Shown: positions 26,061 through 34,249, counted from the first letter of the stretch. The stretch is 64,000 bases of DNA from Oscillospiraceae bacterium (GCA_020024285.1 JAHHTZ010000004.1:1-64000); one strand, 5' to 3'. A program made the numbers and translations. Notes: generated from the sequence alone by a model not told the origin.

Positions 26061-26816
26061 CTATGCGAGGATCTTATCTGCCAGTGCGTTGTAGGTTTCA
26101 CACATGGGGGAATCCTTTACGATCTCAAACACGGTGCCGCCGCCTGCCTCGGCTGTCTGGATGTCCTGACAGCGCGGGATGTACTGCGTGATCTCTGTCC
26201 CGATCTCCTCCACCGCTTTTGCGACGATCTCCTGCTCGTTGTCGATGTTTTTGGCATTGAGGATCAGCCCTCTGAGCTTTGCATAGCCGCGCTTGCCAAA
26301 GCCGCGGATGGCGCTTGCAATGTTGTTGGCAGCATAGAGGCTCATCATCTCGCCGGAGGATACTACATATACATCCTCAGCGTAGCCGCCGCGGATCGGC
26401 ATGGCAAATCCGCCGCACACAACGTCGCCCAGTACATCGTAGATCACGATATCCGGCTCGTACACCTCGAAGGCGTTGAGCTCTTCGAGCTTTTCGAATG
26501 CGGAGATGATCCCTCTGCCTGCACAGCCTACGCCGGGGGTCGGACCGCCTGCTTCGACACAGAGCACACCGCCGAATCCTTCAAAGACGATGTCCTCGAT
26601 GCTCAGCTCGTCCCCTTTTTCCTTGATCTGCTCCAAGACAGTGGGGATGCGCTTGCCGCCCATCAGGTTTTTGGTGGAATCGGATTTTGGGTCGCATCCG
26701 ATCTGCATTACCTTATATCCCTTGCCCGCCAGTGCTGCGGACAGATTGGATGTGGTGGTGGATTTTCCGATGCCTCCTTTGCCGTAGATTGCGATTTTTC
26801 TGATTTTCTTTTCCAA
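26061..26816 (-). CDS. NifH-like iron protein (nitrogenase-reductase family ATPase)
   Basis: 251 residues. Everything needed for an Fe protein is intact: P-loop YGKGGIGKST (13-20), GCDPKSDST switch (40-48), and the two 4Fe-4S ligands C98 (PGVGCAGRG) and C134 (DVVCGGFAMPIR). It forms a homodimer, uses ATP to drive low-potential electrons into component 1. The start appears to be TTG 26816, with AAAGGA 12 bases upstream; no ATG fits. As first gene of the six-gene operon it is the reductase of the two component-1-like subunits. No nifB, nifE/N or nifV accompanies it, so nitrogen fixation is unlikely. Confidence 0.93.
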   Translation of the reverse strand: MEKKIRKIAIYGKGGIGKSTTTSNLSAALAGKGYKVMQIGCDPKSDSTKNLMGGKRIPTVLEQIKEKGDELSIEDIVFEGFGGVLCVEAGGPTPGVGCAGRGIISAFEKLEELNAFEVYEPDIVIYDVLGDVVCGGFAMPIRGGYAEDVYVVSSGEMMSLYAANNIASAIRGFGKRGYAKLRGLILNAKNIDNEQEIVAKAVEEIGTEITQYIPRCQDIQTAEAGGGTVFEIVKDSPMCETYNALADKILA

Positions 26817-26916
26817 GTTTTATTCCATTCCTTTCGTGACATCCAGTCAAGAAAAATATCACAGACTTTTTGAAAATTTACCCTTTACTTTTCTCAAAAA
26901 ATACGGTACTATAATC

Positions 26917-26941
26917 GTTAGACTGTTAGTCAAAACTAACA
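26917..26941. promoter_or_regulatory. operator candidate between the nitrogenase-like operon and its AraC regulator
   Basis: The inverted repeat TGTTAG-TCAAAA-CTAACA (26924-26941) is preceded by another GTTAG (26917-26921), giving a direct repeat 8 bp apart as well. On the minus strand a -10-like TATAGT lies just beyond it (about 26909-26914), and on the plus strand TATATC near 26952 could serve the regulator. The site is thus placed to control both directions. Confidence 0.55.
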
Positions 26942-27023
26942 TAGTGGAGTATATCATAAGTTGCAGGCAAAAATCCTCTAAGATTTTTGAATAAATTTAT
27001 AGATTCTTTGAAAGGTAGGCATT

Positions 27024-27707
27024 ATGATCGCAATTAACAATTTACAGGAAATGGAAGTTTTCTTTAATTTTAAACATTTATGCGCGGCGATGCTCGACAT
27101 GGACCTCGAACGCGCCCTGCACATTTTTAACCAGCAGGCAAGCCTTGCCTTTCCGCAAACAGAGCAGCCCAGGCAGGAATCCATGCAGGTGTTTTTGACC
27201 TCGATGAACCGCAGCCTGTACAATTACATCCTTTATAAAAGGGATATCTCTCTGCACAGCTGCTGCTGCCAAAACAGCCCCCTGGTGCATTCGTGCTCCG
27301 GCAGGGATGATCTCATGCACATCGGGGAGCACATCCTGAAAACGTATCTGCACGAGCTTGCACAGACGCAGGACGTCAACATTCACATCGCCCGCGCAAA
27401 GCAGTTTATTGAAGAAAATCTCAGCGAGCCGCTGAGTCTGGAGCAGGTGGCAGGTCAGGTCTTTGTCTGTAAGGCGTATCTGTCGGAGCTTTTTTCCAGC
27501 TGCACCGGGGTCAAGTTTTCGGAATATGTAACGATGCAGCGCGTGGAACATGCCAAAAAGCTGCTGACCCAAAGCAGAGAATCCATCCAGACCATCAGCC
27601 AGGACTGCGGCTTTTCCTCGCCCACCTATTTTTCCTCGGTGTTTACGCGTGTCACCGGAAAATCTCCCCGAAAATACCGTCAGGAAGTCTGCCAAAATAT
27701 TGCATGA
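27024..27707 (+). CDS. AraC-family regulator with Cys/His-rich N-terminal half
   Basis: 227 residues; AAAGGTAGG ribosome site 5 bases before ATG 27024. Residues about 118-225 are the double helix-turn-helix of the AraC family (LEQVAGQVFVCKAYLSELF, IQTISQDCGFSSPTYFSSVF, KSPRKYR). The N-terminal half is not a cupin. It holds a cluster H78, C80, C81, C82, H89 and C91, which could bind a metal or an iron-sulfur cluster. Divergent from the nitrogenase-like operon and separated from it by 207 bases with a palindrome, it is the obvious candidate regulator; the signal is unknown. Confidence 0.87.
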   Translation: MIAINNLQEMEVFFNFKHLCAAMLDMDLERALHIFNQQASLAFPQTEQPRQESMQVFLTSMNRSLYNYILYKRDISLHSCCCQNSPLVHSCSGRDDLMHIGEHILKTYLHELAQTQDVNIHIARAKQFIEENLSEPLSLEQVAGQVFVCKAYLSELFSSCTGVKFSEYVTMQRVEHAKKLLTQSRESIQTISQDCGFSSPTYFSSVFTRVTGKSPRKYRQEVCQNIA

Positions 27708-27734
27708 TTTTCTGCTGTATCCTGTATGAAGCAT

Positions 27735-27772
27735 AAAAAAGGACTTCACCTGTTTGAGGTAAAGTCCTTTTC
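27735..27772. terminator. bidirectional terminator
   Basis: AAAAAAGGACTTCACC pairs, with one internal mismatch, with GGTAAAGTCCTTTT. It separates the AraC gene from the converging hypothetical gene. Confidence 0.7.
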
Positions 27773-27808
27773 CTGTATATTGCTTTGCAGATTTTTGATG
27801 CAGCAGGA

Positions 27809-28327
27809 TCATTGCGCCGCAGAAAGGATCGACTGAATCTTCTCAAGCCATTCCTCCTGATGTTCGGTGCTGCACCGCACACTCCTTCCGTCGAGAGAAA
27901 AATATTCGAGCGTGCCGTAGAAGTTTTTGAGCTGCACGATATCCCCGCTCCCGATGCTCCCGTCCGGGAATGTTACATCGTCTACCCGAAAGATCAGCTC
28001 CCATTTGAAATCCCCCTCCCGAAGTGCGTGGGATTTTCCGCCGGAAGGCAGCAGGTTCCACAGAGATTTGCGAAATGTCCTGGTTCTGACTTCTTCCATG
28101 ACCGCGCAAAACGGCTCGCTCCCTTTGAGCAATACCACGGGCGGCTCGTCGTCGAGCTTGTGATTTTTTGTGTGAACGTGGTGGTAGACCCTTATGCTTT
28201 CGCAGCAGGACAGATCGACATTGGGATAAAGCTCCTCCAGCGTCATGGGGCGCCGGTAGATTATCACAACTGCTGTGACGATCAGCAAAAGGAGCAGCGC
28301 GGCGATTTGCTTGCTTTTTTTCTTCAT
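27809..28327 (-). CDS. hypothetical membrane-anchored protein
   Basis: 172 residues from ATG 28327. N-terminal MKKKSKQ, then one hydrophobic helix (about 8-25, IAALLLLLIVTAVVII), then an extracytoplasmic domain of about 145 residues with a pair of cysteines (SCCES) and WELIFRVDDVTFPDG. No family recognised. Transcribed alone, converging with the AraC gene. Confidence 0.7.
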   Translation of the reverse strand: MKKKSKQIAALLLLLIVTAVVIIYRRPMTLEELYPNVDLSCCESIRVYHHVHTKNHKLDDEPPVVLLKGSEPFCAVMEEVRTRTFRKSLWNLLPSGGKSHALREGDFKWELIFRVDDVTFPDGSIGSGDIVQLKNFYGTLEYFSLDGRSVRCSTEHQEEWLEKIQSILSAAQ

Positions 28328-28503
28328 GCAGACACATCCTTTCTCCTGCACCGTCGCGGTACCTTTTCCTGCATTTTACCATGTTTTATCCTGCAAAGCA
28401 AATACTCCTGCCGCTTATATTGACAGTTCTGCACGATGGTGCTAAAATTTGGATATCTATAGGCATTCGCTTATAGTATAAACTAAAAGAGGAGTGACGA
28501 ACC

Positions 28504-29289
28504 ATGAGAGTTATGTCAGGCGCATGCGCTGTACATCGGTTCAATATGAATCCGATGGCGGCAAGACAAAACGGCAATGCGCTCCAAGCCGGGATGCCCA
28601 ACCGAAGAGATACTGTATCGATTTCTTCCCAGGGACGTACCGCAAACCTCATCAGCAATCTGATGGAACAGAGAGAAGCTGTCGTCGAACGAAAGAACTC
28701 CCTTCTTGCATCTTCCGCGGAAGAAGGAACTCCACTGGAAGCAATCAAAACCCAACTGGAGACCTATCAGGAGCAAATCGAATCGATCGACAAGCAAATC
28801 TCTGACATCCATGCGATGCAGCGCAAAGCCGAAATCGAAAAAAAGCCGAAGGAAAAGACCGAGAAGGAGCCGAAAACCGAGAAGGAGGCGGAGAATAAAA
28901 AAATCTCCAGTCTCACAAAGCTCTCCGTCAACATGGACAGCATGGACGTGGTGAACAGCGTGAAGAGCCATCTCGACGGCGACATCCGCGTGCTGGAATC
29001 TGAGGTGAAGCTGGACAAGATGTATAACAAAATTTCTTCCATGAAAATGATGGTTATCAGCAAGTACAGCCGCCCTTCGCAGCCTACAAGCGAGATATTC
29101 CTTTCTGCAAAGGAAGCTCACATTTCAGAGCTCAAATCCATGTCGGATGATCTTTCTGCCGATCTTGCAAAAGAGATCGGAAATGCAAACGAAACGATCC
29201 GCGAAAACAACGCCCTGTCTTCCTCTGAGAAGGAGAAGGACAAGGAGGAGCAGGAAAAACAGCCCTCCGGCATCGATCTGCTTGCATAG
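28504..29289 (+). CDS. hypothetical coiled-coil protein with SISSQGR motif
   Basis: 261 residues from ATG 28504; GAGG lies about 10 bases upstream. After about 35 residues comes DTVSISSQGR, a short motif seen at the N-terminus of FlgM-like and many uncharacterised clostridial proteins. The remainder is long charged helices (QLETYQEQIESIDKQISDIH; a KEKTEKEPKTEKE-type low-complexity stretch around 115-135) and ends in GIDLLA. No signal peptide. Probably cytoplasmic; function unknown. Followed by a strong shared terminator. Confidence 0.75.
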   Translation: MRVMSGACAVHRFNMNPMAARQNGNALQAGMPNRRDTVSISSQGRTANLISNLMEQREAVVERKNSLLASSAEEGTPLEAIKTQLETYQEQIESIDKQISDIHAMQRKAEIEKKPKEKTEKEPKTEKEAENKKISSLTKLSVNMDSMDVVNSVKSHLDGDIRVLESEVKLDKMYNKISSMKMMVISKYSRPSQPTSEIFLSAKEAHISELKSMSDDLSADLAKEIGNANETIRENNALSSSEKEKDKEEQEKQPSGIDLLA

Positions 29290-29307
29290 GAATTGTTATC
29301 TTACGAA

Positions 29308-29345
29308 AAAAAGCTGTATGAAGCAAATGCTTCATACAGCTTTTT
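29308..29345. terminator. bidirectional terminator, 18-bp perfect stem
   Basis: AAAAAGCTGTATGAAGCA pairs perfectly with TGCTTCATACAGCTTTTT, serving the coiled-coil gene on the left and the creatininase operon on the right. Confidence 0.92.
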
Positions 29346-29363
29346 CTGATTCATGAAAAACCC

Positions 29364-30113
29364 CTAAAATGTGCGGAATTCTTCGATAAATTTGCGGATG
29401 TAGTTTACAGCACAGTCGAGTGCTTCCTGACCGAGCTCTGCGGTTGCCTCTTTTGGGTCAACCGGACCGAACCAGCCGCTTGGTGCGATCTCTTTGGTGT
29501 CGCGCGGCAGACGGACGATGCCGCCCTCAAAGCGAACTGCCTGGATGTATGCTGGCTCGGTGTGCTCGCTTGGGTGCTGTCCGTTGATCGGCTGACAGAA
29601 CTCCATATGTACGGAGGATGGATCGACTGCAAGCATTGCTGCTGTTTCGAGCATATCGCCGTGACCGCCGTGGAACTTGCTGTCCAGATCTGCCACAAGG
29701 CTCCACCAGTCGATGCTTGCACATACGCCGCCTTCATGGTATACGTCCAGTGCTGCTTTGTCGATGGCTGCGTTGTTGCCGCCGTGTCCGTTCAAAATCA
29801 GAATGTGTTTTGCACCGTGCTGCATGAGGGATTTTGTGATGCCGCTGAGCACCTGATACAGTCCCTCATATCCGATGTTGATGCTGCCTGCAAAGCTCAG
29901 GTGGTATGGGCATACACCGTATGGTACGGTTGGCAGGATGATGACATTCTCCATATCTGCCACATGGTCTGCAAGATAGGTTGGGACCATGAAGTCTGTA
30001 CCCAGTGCGCTGTGGGTTCCGTGCTGCTCTGTGCTGCCCACCGGAAGAACGAAGATCGGATCGTTTTTCATTGCCTGTGCTGCCTGTGCTGTGCTCATTT
30101 TTGCTAAATACAT
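29364..30113 (-). CDS. creatininase-family amidohydrolase
   Basis: 249 residues. Metal-site motifs of the family are intact: GSTEQHGTH and LGTDF, then LNGHGGNNA, GGHGDMLETA with the last Glu ligand. Such enzymes hydrolyse cyclic or linear amides (creatinine, or formamides in other branches) with a two-metal centre. It is encoded 40 bases after a sodium/solute symporter, so the pair probably imports and opens one amide compound. Creatinine itself is possible but not shown. Confidence 0.9.
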   Translation of the reverse strand: MYLAKMSTAQAAQAMKNDPIFVLPVGSTEQHGTHSALGTDFMVPTYLADHVADMENVIILPTVPYGVCPYHLSFAGSINIGYEGLYQVLSGITKSLMQHGAKHILILNGHGGNNAAIDKAALDVYHEGGVCASIDWWSLVADLDSKFHGGHGDMLETAAMLAVDPSSVHMEFCQPINGQHPSEHTEPAYIQAVRFEGGIVRLPRDTKEIAPSGWFGPVDPKEATAELGQEALDCAVNYIRKFIEEFRTF

Positions 30114-30153
30114 AAGTAAACCCCGCTTTCCTTTTCCTGACTTTTACTTTTGA

Positions 30154-31650
30154 TTATAACTGTTCTGCGCGCTCTTTCACCTTGTCGTAGATCTCGAAGT
30201 GACGATCGATCACCTCTTTGGATGGAGCTTTTGTGCATTTGCTTACCACGATCATGGTGATTGCAGCCATGATGGTTGCAGGGAACAATGCATGGAATCC
30301 ATGTGTCATTGCTTTAAGAGATGGAACAAGTGTGAATGCGAGAAGGGTTGCAACGCCAACTGCTACAGAGGTGATTGCTGCCGGAGCAGTTGCTTTCTTC
30401 CAATAGATACCGAACAGGATCGGCACTACAAAGATTGCCATACCGGAGAATGCGAAGAGGTTGATTTCGAAGATGGAGCCCGGCTGAACAACACCGAAGA
30501 TCACAACGACGGTACCGATTGCAATGGTGGTTGCGGTGGAGAGCTTCATAACTTTTTCGTCGCTTGCTTTTTTGTTGATGATCTTCTGGTAGATATCACG
30601 GGTAACAGCACCGGTGGTGGTTACGAGGATACCGTCGATGGTGGACATACCTGCTGCTACGATACCTGCGATGAAGACAGAAGCCAGGAACGGGCTCAGA
30701 CCTCTTTGCAGGATCATTGGTACGATCTGGTCTGCTTTCTGGATATCCTGAATGAAGGAGATGCCGTTGACGCCGGACCACTCGATGAGGGTTGCAGCGC
30801 AGAACATTCCGGCAGTACCGAGCAGGATCGCCTTAAACATGGTTTTATGGTCTTTCATTGCAAAGAACTTTGTGAACAGATGCGGCTGACCCATCGTGAA
30901 GAAGGACCACAGCACAATGTTGGAAACGTAGTAGCCCCATGGCATATAGCCGTTTGCACCGGGGAAGCTCAGGTATGCTTCGTTCATGCTTGCAAGGTTC
31001 TGGTTGATCTGCTCAAAGCCGCCGCCCATTTTAACGGAAACGATGAAGGTTACAACCGCGGTTGCAAGCATCAGGCTGCCCTGAATTACATCGGTGAGCA
31101 TTGCGCCCTTCATACCGCCGCTCATGCAGTAGAGAATAACAACGATACCCATACCAACAACGCCTACCCATTCCGGCAGACCGGTGAATACATGAACGAT
31201 AACGCCTGCACCGATGATCTGTGCGCCCATCATCGGAACGAGGAAGAACAGCATCATCACGCCCAGAACGCCGCTGATCGCAGGGGATGCATAGCGGTCG
31301 GAGAGGTAGTCTGCCATGGTAAGGAAGCCATACTCGTGTCCCAGGGTAACGAGCTTGCGTCCGATGAGGATGGCAGGGATGATCATGCAGAATACTGCGC
31401 CCGGCACGGAGATTGCAAGACCTGCATAGCCCACGCCGTAGATGGTACCCGGAGTTCCGAGGAAGGTACCCATGGAAAACTGTGTTGAGAAATAAGCAAT
31501 ACCGCTGACGATCACGCCAGCCTTACCGCCGAGTACAAAGAAGTCGTTGAGGCTTTTTGTTCCGCGGCTTGCATACCAGCCGATGAACGCCATCAAGCCA
31601 AGGTATAAAAACAAAACGGTGTAAAATGGGATTGGGGATGGATTTATCAT
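30154..31650 (-). CDS. sodium:solute symporter (SSS family)
   Basis: 498 residues with about 13 membrane helices. The opening YLGLMAFIGWYASRGTKSLN, DFFVLGGKAG, and YCMSGGMKGAMLTDVIQG are typical of SSS carriers related to pantothenate/proline permeases. It imports an organic solute with sodium. The small two-helix protein encoded just upstream is the usual partner of this branch; the creatininase follows. Confidence 0.93.
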   Translation of the reverse strand: MINPSPIPFYTVLFLYLGLMAFIGWYASRGTKSLNDFFVLGGKAGVIVSGIAYFSTQFSMGTFLGTPGTIYGVGYAGLAISVPGAVFCMIIPAILIGRKLVTLGHEYGFLTMADYLSDRYASPAISGVLGVMMLFFLVPMMGAQIIGAGVIVHVFTGLPEWVGVVGMGIVVILYCMSGGMKGAMLTDVIQGSLMLATAVVTFIVSVKMGGGFEQINQNLASMNEAYLSFPGANGYMPWGYYVSNIVLWSFFTMGQPHLFTKFFAMKDHKTMFKAILLGTAGMFCAATLIEWSGVNGISFIQDIQKADQIVPMILQRGLSPFLASVFIAGIVAAGMSTIDGILVTTTGAVTRDIYQKIINKKASDEKVMKLSTATTIAIGTVVVIFGVVQPGSIFEINLFAFSGMAIFVVPILFGIYWKKATAPAAITSVAVGVATLLAFTLVPSLKAMTHGFHALFPATIMAAITMIVVSKCTKAPSKEVIDRHFEIYDKVKERAEQL

Positions 31651-31687
31651 AGATCGTTCTCCTTTCTTTTTCCATCAAAACGCGGTG

Positions 31688-31954
31688 TTATTCCGCTTTT
31701 TTCCCGTTGTCGGACTTTTCATCGTAAATGTGATACTCTTTGCGTTTCATGCACATCCGATAGTACACAACGATCAATGCAAAGGTAACGACATTGTGGA
31801 TGATCCATCCAAACAAAAAGGATGGGATGCCTCCCAACGAAGGTAAATATGTTTCGCTGTAGAAAAATGGCAGAGGGATCATGATAAATACAAACATGAT
31901 CATAAAAATGGCGATCCAGGTTCCCTCAAAATGTTCGTCGAACAACTTTTTCAT
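31688..31954 (-). CDS. small two-helix membrane protein, symporter partner (DUF3311/YhdT-like)
   Basis: 88 residues. Two hydrophobic helices (about 13-30 and 45-65) and a charged C-terminus (KRKEYHIYDEKSDNGKK). Proteins of this size and topology precede SSS carriers in many genomes, as YhdT does PanF. It is the first gene of the three-gene operon under the RpiR-flanked promoter. Confidence 0.75.
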   Translation of the reverse strand: MKKLFDEHFEGTWIAIFMIMFVFIMIPLPFFYSETYLPSLGGIPSFLFGWIIHNVVTFALIVVYYRMCMKRKEYHIYDEKSDNGKKAE

Positions 31955-32130
31955 ACATTGTCCTCTCTTTCCGTTAAAAATTTCTGCTGATGCAGGTACT
32001 GCCTATCTGCCTTTGCTTCAGGCTGTCTGATGCTCCCTCCCTTACATCCCTTTACTTTTTTGGCAAGCTGTTGTAAAATGTCACCGTGCTGTAAAAATCA
32101 GCTCTCTGAAAATATCCTATTCTTTCCTCA

Positions 32131-32191
32131 AAAGTAAAGTGTTTACTTTAATTTTCACTGTCATTATAATTCTATATTATAATAAAGTAAA
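32131..32191. promoter_or_regulatory. overlapping divergent promoters with a palindromic operator
   Basis: Plus strand: -35 TTTACT (32142-32147), 17 bp, -10 TATAAT (32165-32170). Minus strand: -35 TTTACT (32186-32191), 17 bp, -10 TATAAT (32163-32168). The two -10 boxes overlap. The palindrome AAAGTAAA-GTG-TTTACTTT (32131-32149) covers the plus -35, and a half site AAAGTAAAG covers the minus -35. A further TTTACTTT half site lies near 32051 in the leader of the transport operon. The rest of 31955-32275 shows nothing else. Confidence 0.8.
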
Positions 32192-32275
32192 GCATTTCGA
32201 TTTATTTTTATAAAAAATTGCAAAAAGAATGTCAATTCCTTGTCTATTTTTACATTTCTTGTATGGGGGTATCTC

Positions 32276-33121
32276 ATGGATATAATCCAAAGCATCCACT
32301 CAGCCTACCCAAATCTGACAAAAAAGCAGAAGGGTATTGCACAATATCTGATGGAAAATCCGGAGGATCTGTGCTACATCACCTTGGCGCAGCTCAGCCA
32401 GCGCACTTCTTCCACCGAATTGACCCTGCTGCGTTTGTGCAAAAAGCTGGGGTACGACAGCTTTCTCGATTTGAAGAACGCATTTCGCGAATATACGCAG
32501 AATATGGTGCGTGTGCTCTCCTCCACCACCTACTTTGTGCCGGAGGTGAAAAACGAAAACACCTCTGCCAAAACAGAGCTCCTTCAGCAGATTTGCCGGG
32601 AAGAAGCGCGCGCCAGCCAGGAGTTTTTCTCCTCTGTTGACCTGCAGGAGATCATCCGCAGCGCACGGCAGATTCGAAAAAGCCGCCGCATTTTTCTGTG
32701 CGCGCACGATATTTCCCGTGCTCTCGCGATTTTTACGCAGGCGCGCCTGAAGCTCCTGGGCATCGATGCGTTTTTTGTCGATCTTACAAGCATCGAGCAG
32801 ACGCAGGATATGCTCGAGCAGCTTTGCAAGGAGGATATGGTGCTTTTCTTCTCCTTTCCAAAATACTACTATCCGCTCTCGAGCATTGCCAAAAACGCCG
32901 TTTCGCGCTCTGCGACCGTTTTGACCATCACAGACAGCACTGCCTCCCCTTCTGCTGCGTACAGCAACTATCTCCTGCTGTGCCGCACAAGCACGAGGGT
33001 ATTTTATAACTCGCTCTCCATCCCGATGGCGCTGCTCAACCTCCTGCTCTCCTATGTGGTCATCGATATGGGGTCGGACTATCCAAACGCACTCCCTGTC
33101 GGGGGCGATCCGCAGGAATAG
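32276..33121 (+). CDS. MurR/RpiR-family transcriptional regulator
   Basis: 281 residues from ATG 32276, with GGGGG upstream. Residues 1-77 are the RpiR winged helix-turn-helix (LTKKQKGIAQYLMENPEDLC, TLAQLSQRTSSTELTLLRLC); residues about 105-260 form a SIS domain (VLTITDSTASPSAAYSNYLL), which in this family binds phosphosugars or related acids. Divergent from the symporter/creatininase operon and across the shared operator, so it very likely controls that operon and itself. Confidence 0.9.
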   Translation: MDIIQSIHSAYPNLTKKQKGIAQYLMENPEDLCYITLAQLSQRTSSTELTLLRLCKKLGYDSFLDLKNAFREYTQNMVRVLSSTTYFVPEVKNENTSAKTELLQQICREEARASQEFFSSVDLQEIIRSARQIRKSRRIFLCAHDISRALAIFTQARLKLLGIDAFFVDLTSIEQTQDMLEQLCKEDMVLFFSFPKYYYPLSSIAKNAVSRSATVLTITDSTASPSAAYSNYLLLCRTSTRVFYNSLSIPMALLNLLLSYVVIDMGSDYPNALPVGGDPQE

Positions 33122-33156
33122 GGTGCCCTTTCACAAAATTCACTTTGACAAGCAAT

Positions 33157-33189
33157 AAAAGCAGCAGTTCAGACTGAACTGCTGCTTTT
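33157..33189. terminator. bidirectional terminator
   Basis: AAAAGCAGCAGTTCA pairs perfectly with TGAACTGCTGCTTTT around the loop GAC. Confidence 0.92.
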
Positions 33190-33211
33190 TATTTTCTTGA
33201 TGGTATGATAC

Positions 33212-33757
33212 TCAGCTCATGGTGCGCTCGAGCTTTTCTGCTCCGAGGTGATCCTCAAGCCAGCATCGAATCCTCTGCGAATCTTCCTCATAGTTGTTGG
33301 TGCAGTCGAAGTCGAGCTTGATCTTCTTCCCGTCCTTCATAAAAAAGTGAAGCACCGGAATCCGTTTCGTCCCCAAAAGGCGGATGCCTATTCTCACCCC
33401 GCGGATATCCTGCAGCGGGAGGAAGAGGAGGCGGCGCTTGTTCCGGCTGAGGATGCAGCTTTCCAAAAGATGAAGCTCTCCATAGGCGACGCGATAGATG
33501 GGGTGCTTCTCGCGGTATTGTGCGCTCACCTGCTCCTGCATCCGCTCAGAACAACATTGAAACTCTTCTGAAAACCGATGCATCTGGGAAAAGACTTGCA
33601 GGAGGATCGGCAGGAAGAAAAGCGGGACGATTATAAAAACCATATACAGACACCCGATATACCAGACCCCAAGCCCCAGCGACGCTGTGAGCAGCACAAA
33701 ATTGAGCGCCTGCATACGCAGCTCCTTAACTGCAAAATCCTTTTTGATCTGATCCAT
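33212..33757 (-). CDS. hypothetical two-helix membrane protein with PH-like cytoplasmic domain
   Basis: 181 residues. Two adjacent membrane helices (about 17-55) and then a beta-rich domain (LFLPLQDIRGVRIG, IPVLHFFMKDGKKIKLDFD, ending in a helix) that resembles bacterial PH-type or YcxB-like domains. No catalytic motif. Transcribed alone, opposite to the following small gene. Confidence 0.7.
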   Translation of the reverse strand: MDQIKKDFAVKELRMQALNFVLLTASLGLGVWYIGCLYMVFIIVPLFFLPILLQVFSQMHRFSEEFQCCSERMQEQVSAQYREKHPIYRVAYGELHLLESCILSRNKRRLLFLPLQDIRGVRIGIRLLGTKRIPVLHFFMKDGKKIKLDFDCTNNYEEDSQRIRCWLEDHLGAEKLERTMS

Positions 33758-33822
33758 TGTTTTCCTCCTTTGATTGCTTTCGTATATGCGATAAAAGCCT
33801 GTCCTTGCATCGAATGCCGATG

Positions 33823-33851
33823 TTTACAGCGTCTTTTCCTTCTGGTATAAT
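33823..33851 (+). promoter_or_regulatory. strong promoter of the small membrane-protein gene
   Basis: TTTACA (33823-33828), 17 bp, TATAAT (33846-33851). Confidence 0.8.
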
Positions 33852-33901
33852 GGACAAAACCATTTGTCTGCTGATGCAGCCTGATTCGAAAGGAGAAGAC
33901 C

Positions 33902-34183
33902 ATGAGACAAAAACTGTTTTTATCTGCACTTGTTTTGACCGCCATCGGCTTTTGCTGCTTTGGGGTCCTCTATCTGTTTGACATCGCTGCACCTGATGTG
34001 CTTTTTACTGTACTTACGCTCGCGTTTCTCATTATGATCGCACTCGCCCTTGTCTGCCTGCTGATTTGGTGGGTGCTTCTTGTCCGCGACAAAATCAAGG
34101 AGCGGCGCTGGCTGGAAGCGGGGCTCATCCTGCTTTTCGGAGCATTCGTTTTCATCTATAATTTCTGCATCCGCTATCGGTAA
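33902..34183 (+). CDS. small three-helix membrane protein
   Basis: 93 residues; AAAGGAG before ATG 33902. Three hydrophobic helices (about 6-27, 33-57 and 70-87) with a basic loop VRDKIKERRW between the last two. No family recognised. Confidence 0.7.
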   Translation: MRQKLFLSALVLTAIGFCCFGVLYLFDIAAPDVLFTVLTLAFLIMIALALVCLLIWWVLLVRDKIKERRWLEAGLILLFGAFVFIYNFCIRYR

Positions 34184-34249
34184 GATGGCGGATTTTTTGC
34201 ATCCGAATCCAAAGCCTCCAATTTTATTTTCATAAAATTAAAAAAATGC

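Noticed and set aside
20498..26816. True nitrogen-fixation (nif) genes
   Set aside because: The component-1 subunits lack the P-cluster cysteine set and FeMo-cofactor ligands, and no nifB, nifE, nifN or nifV is present.
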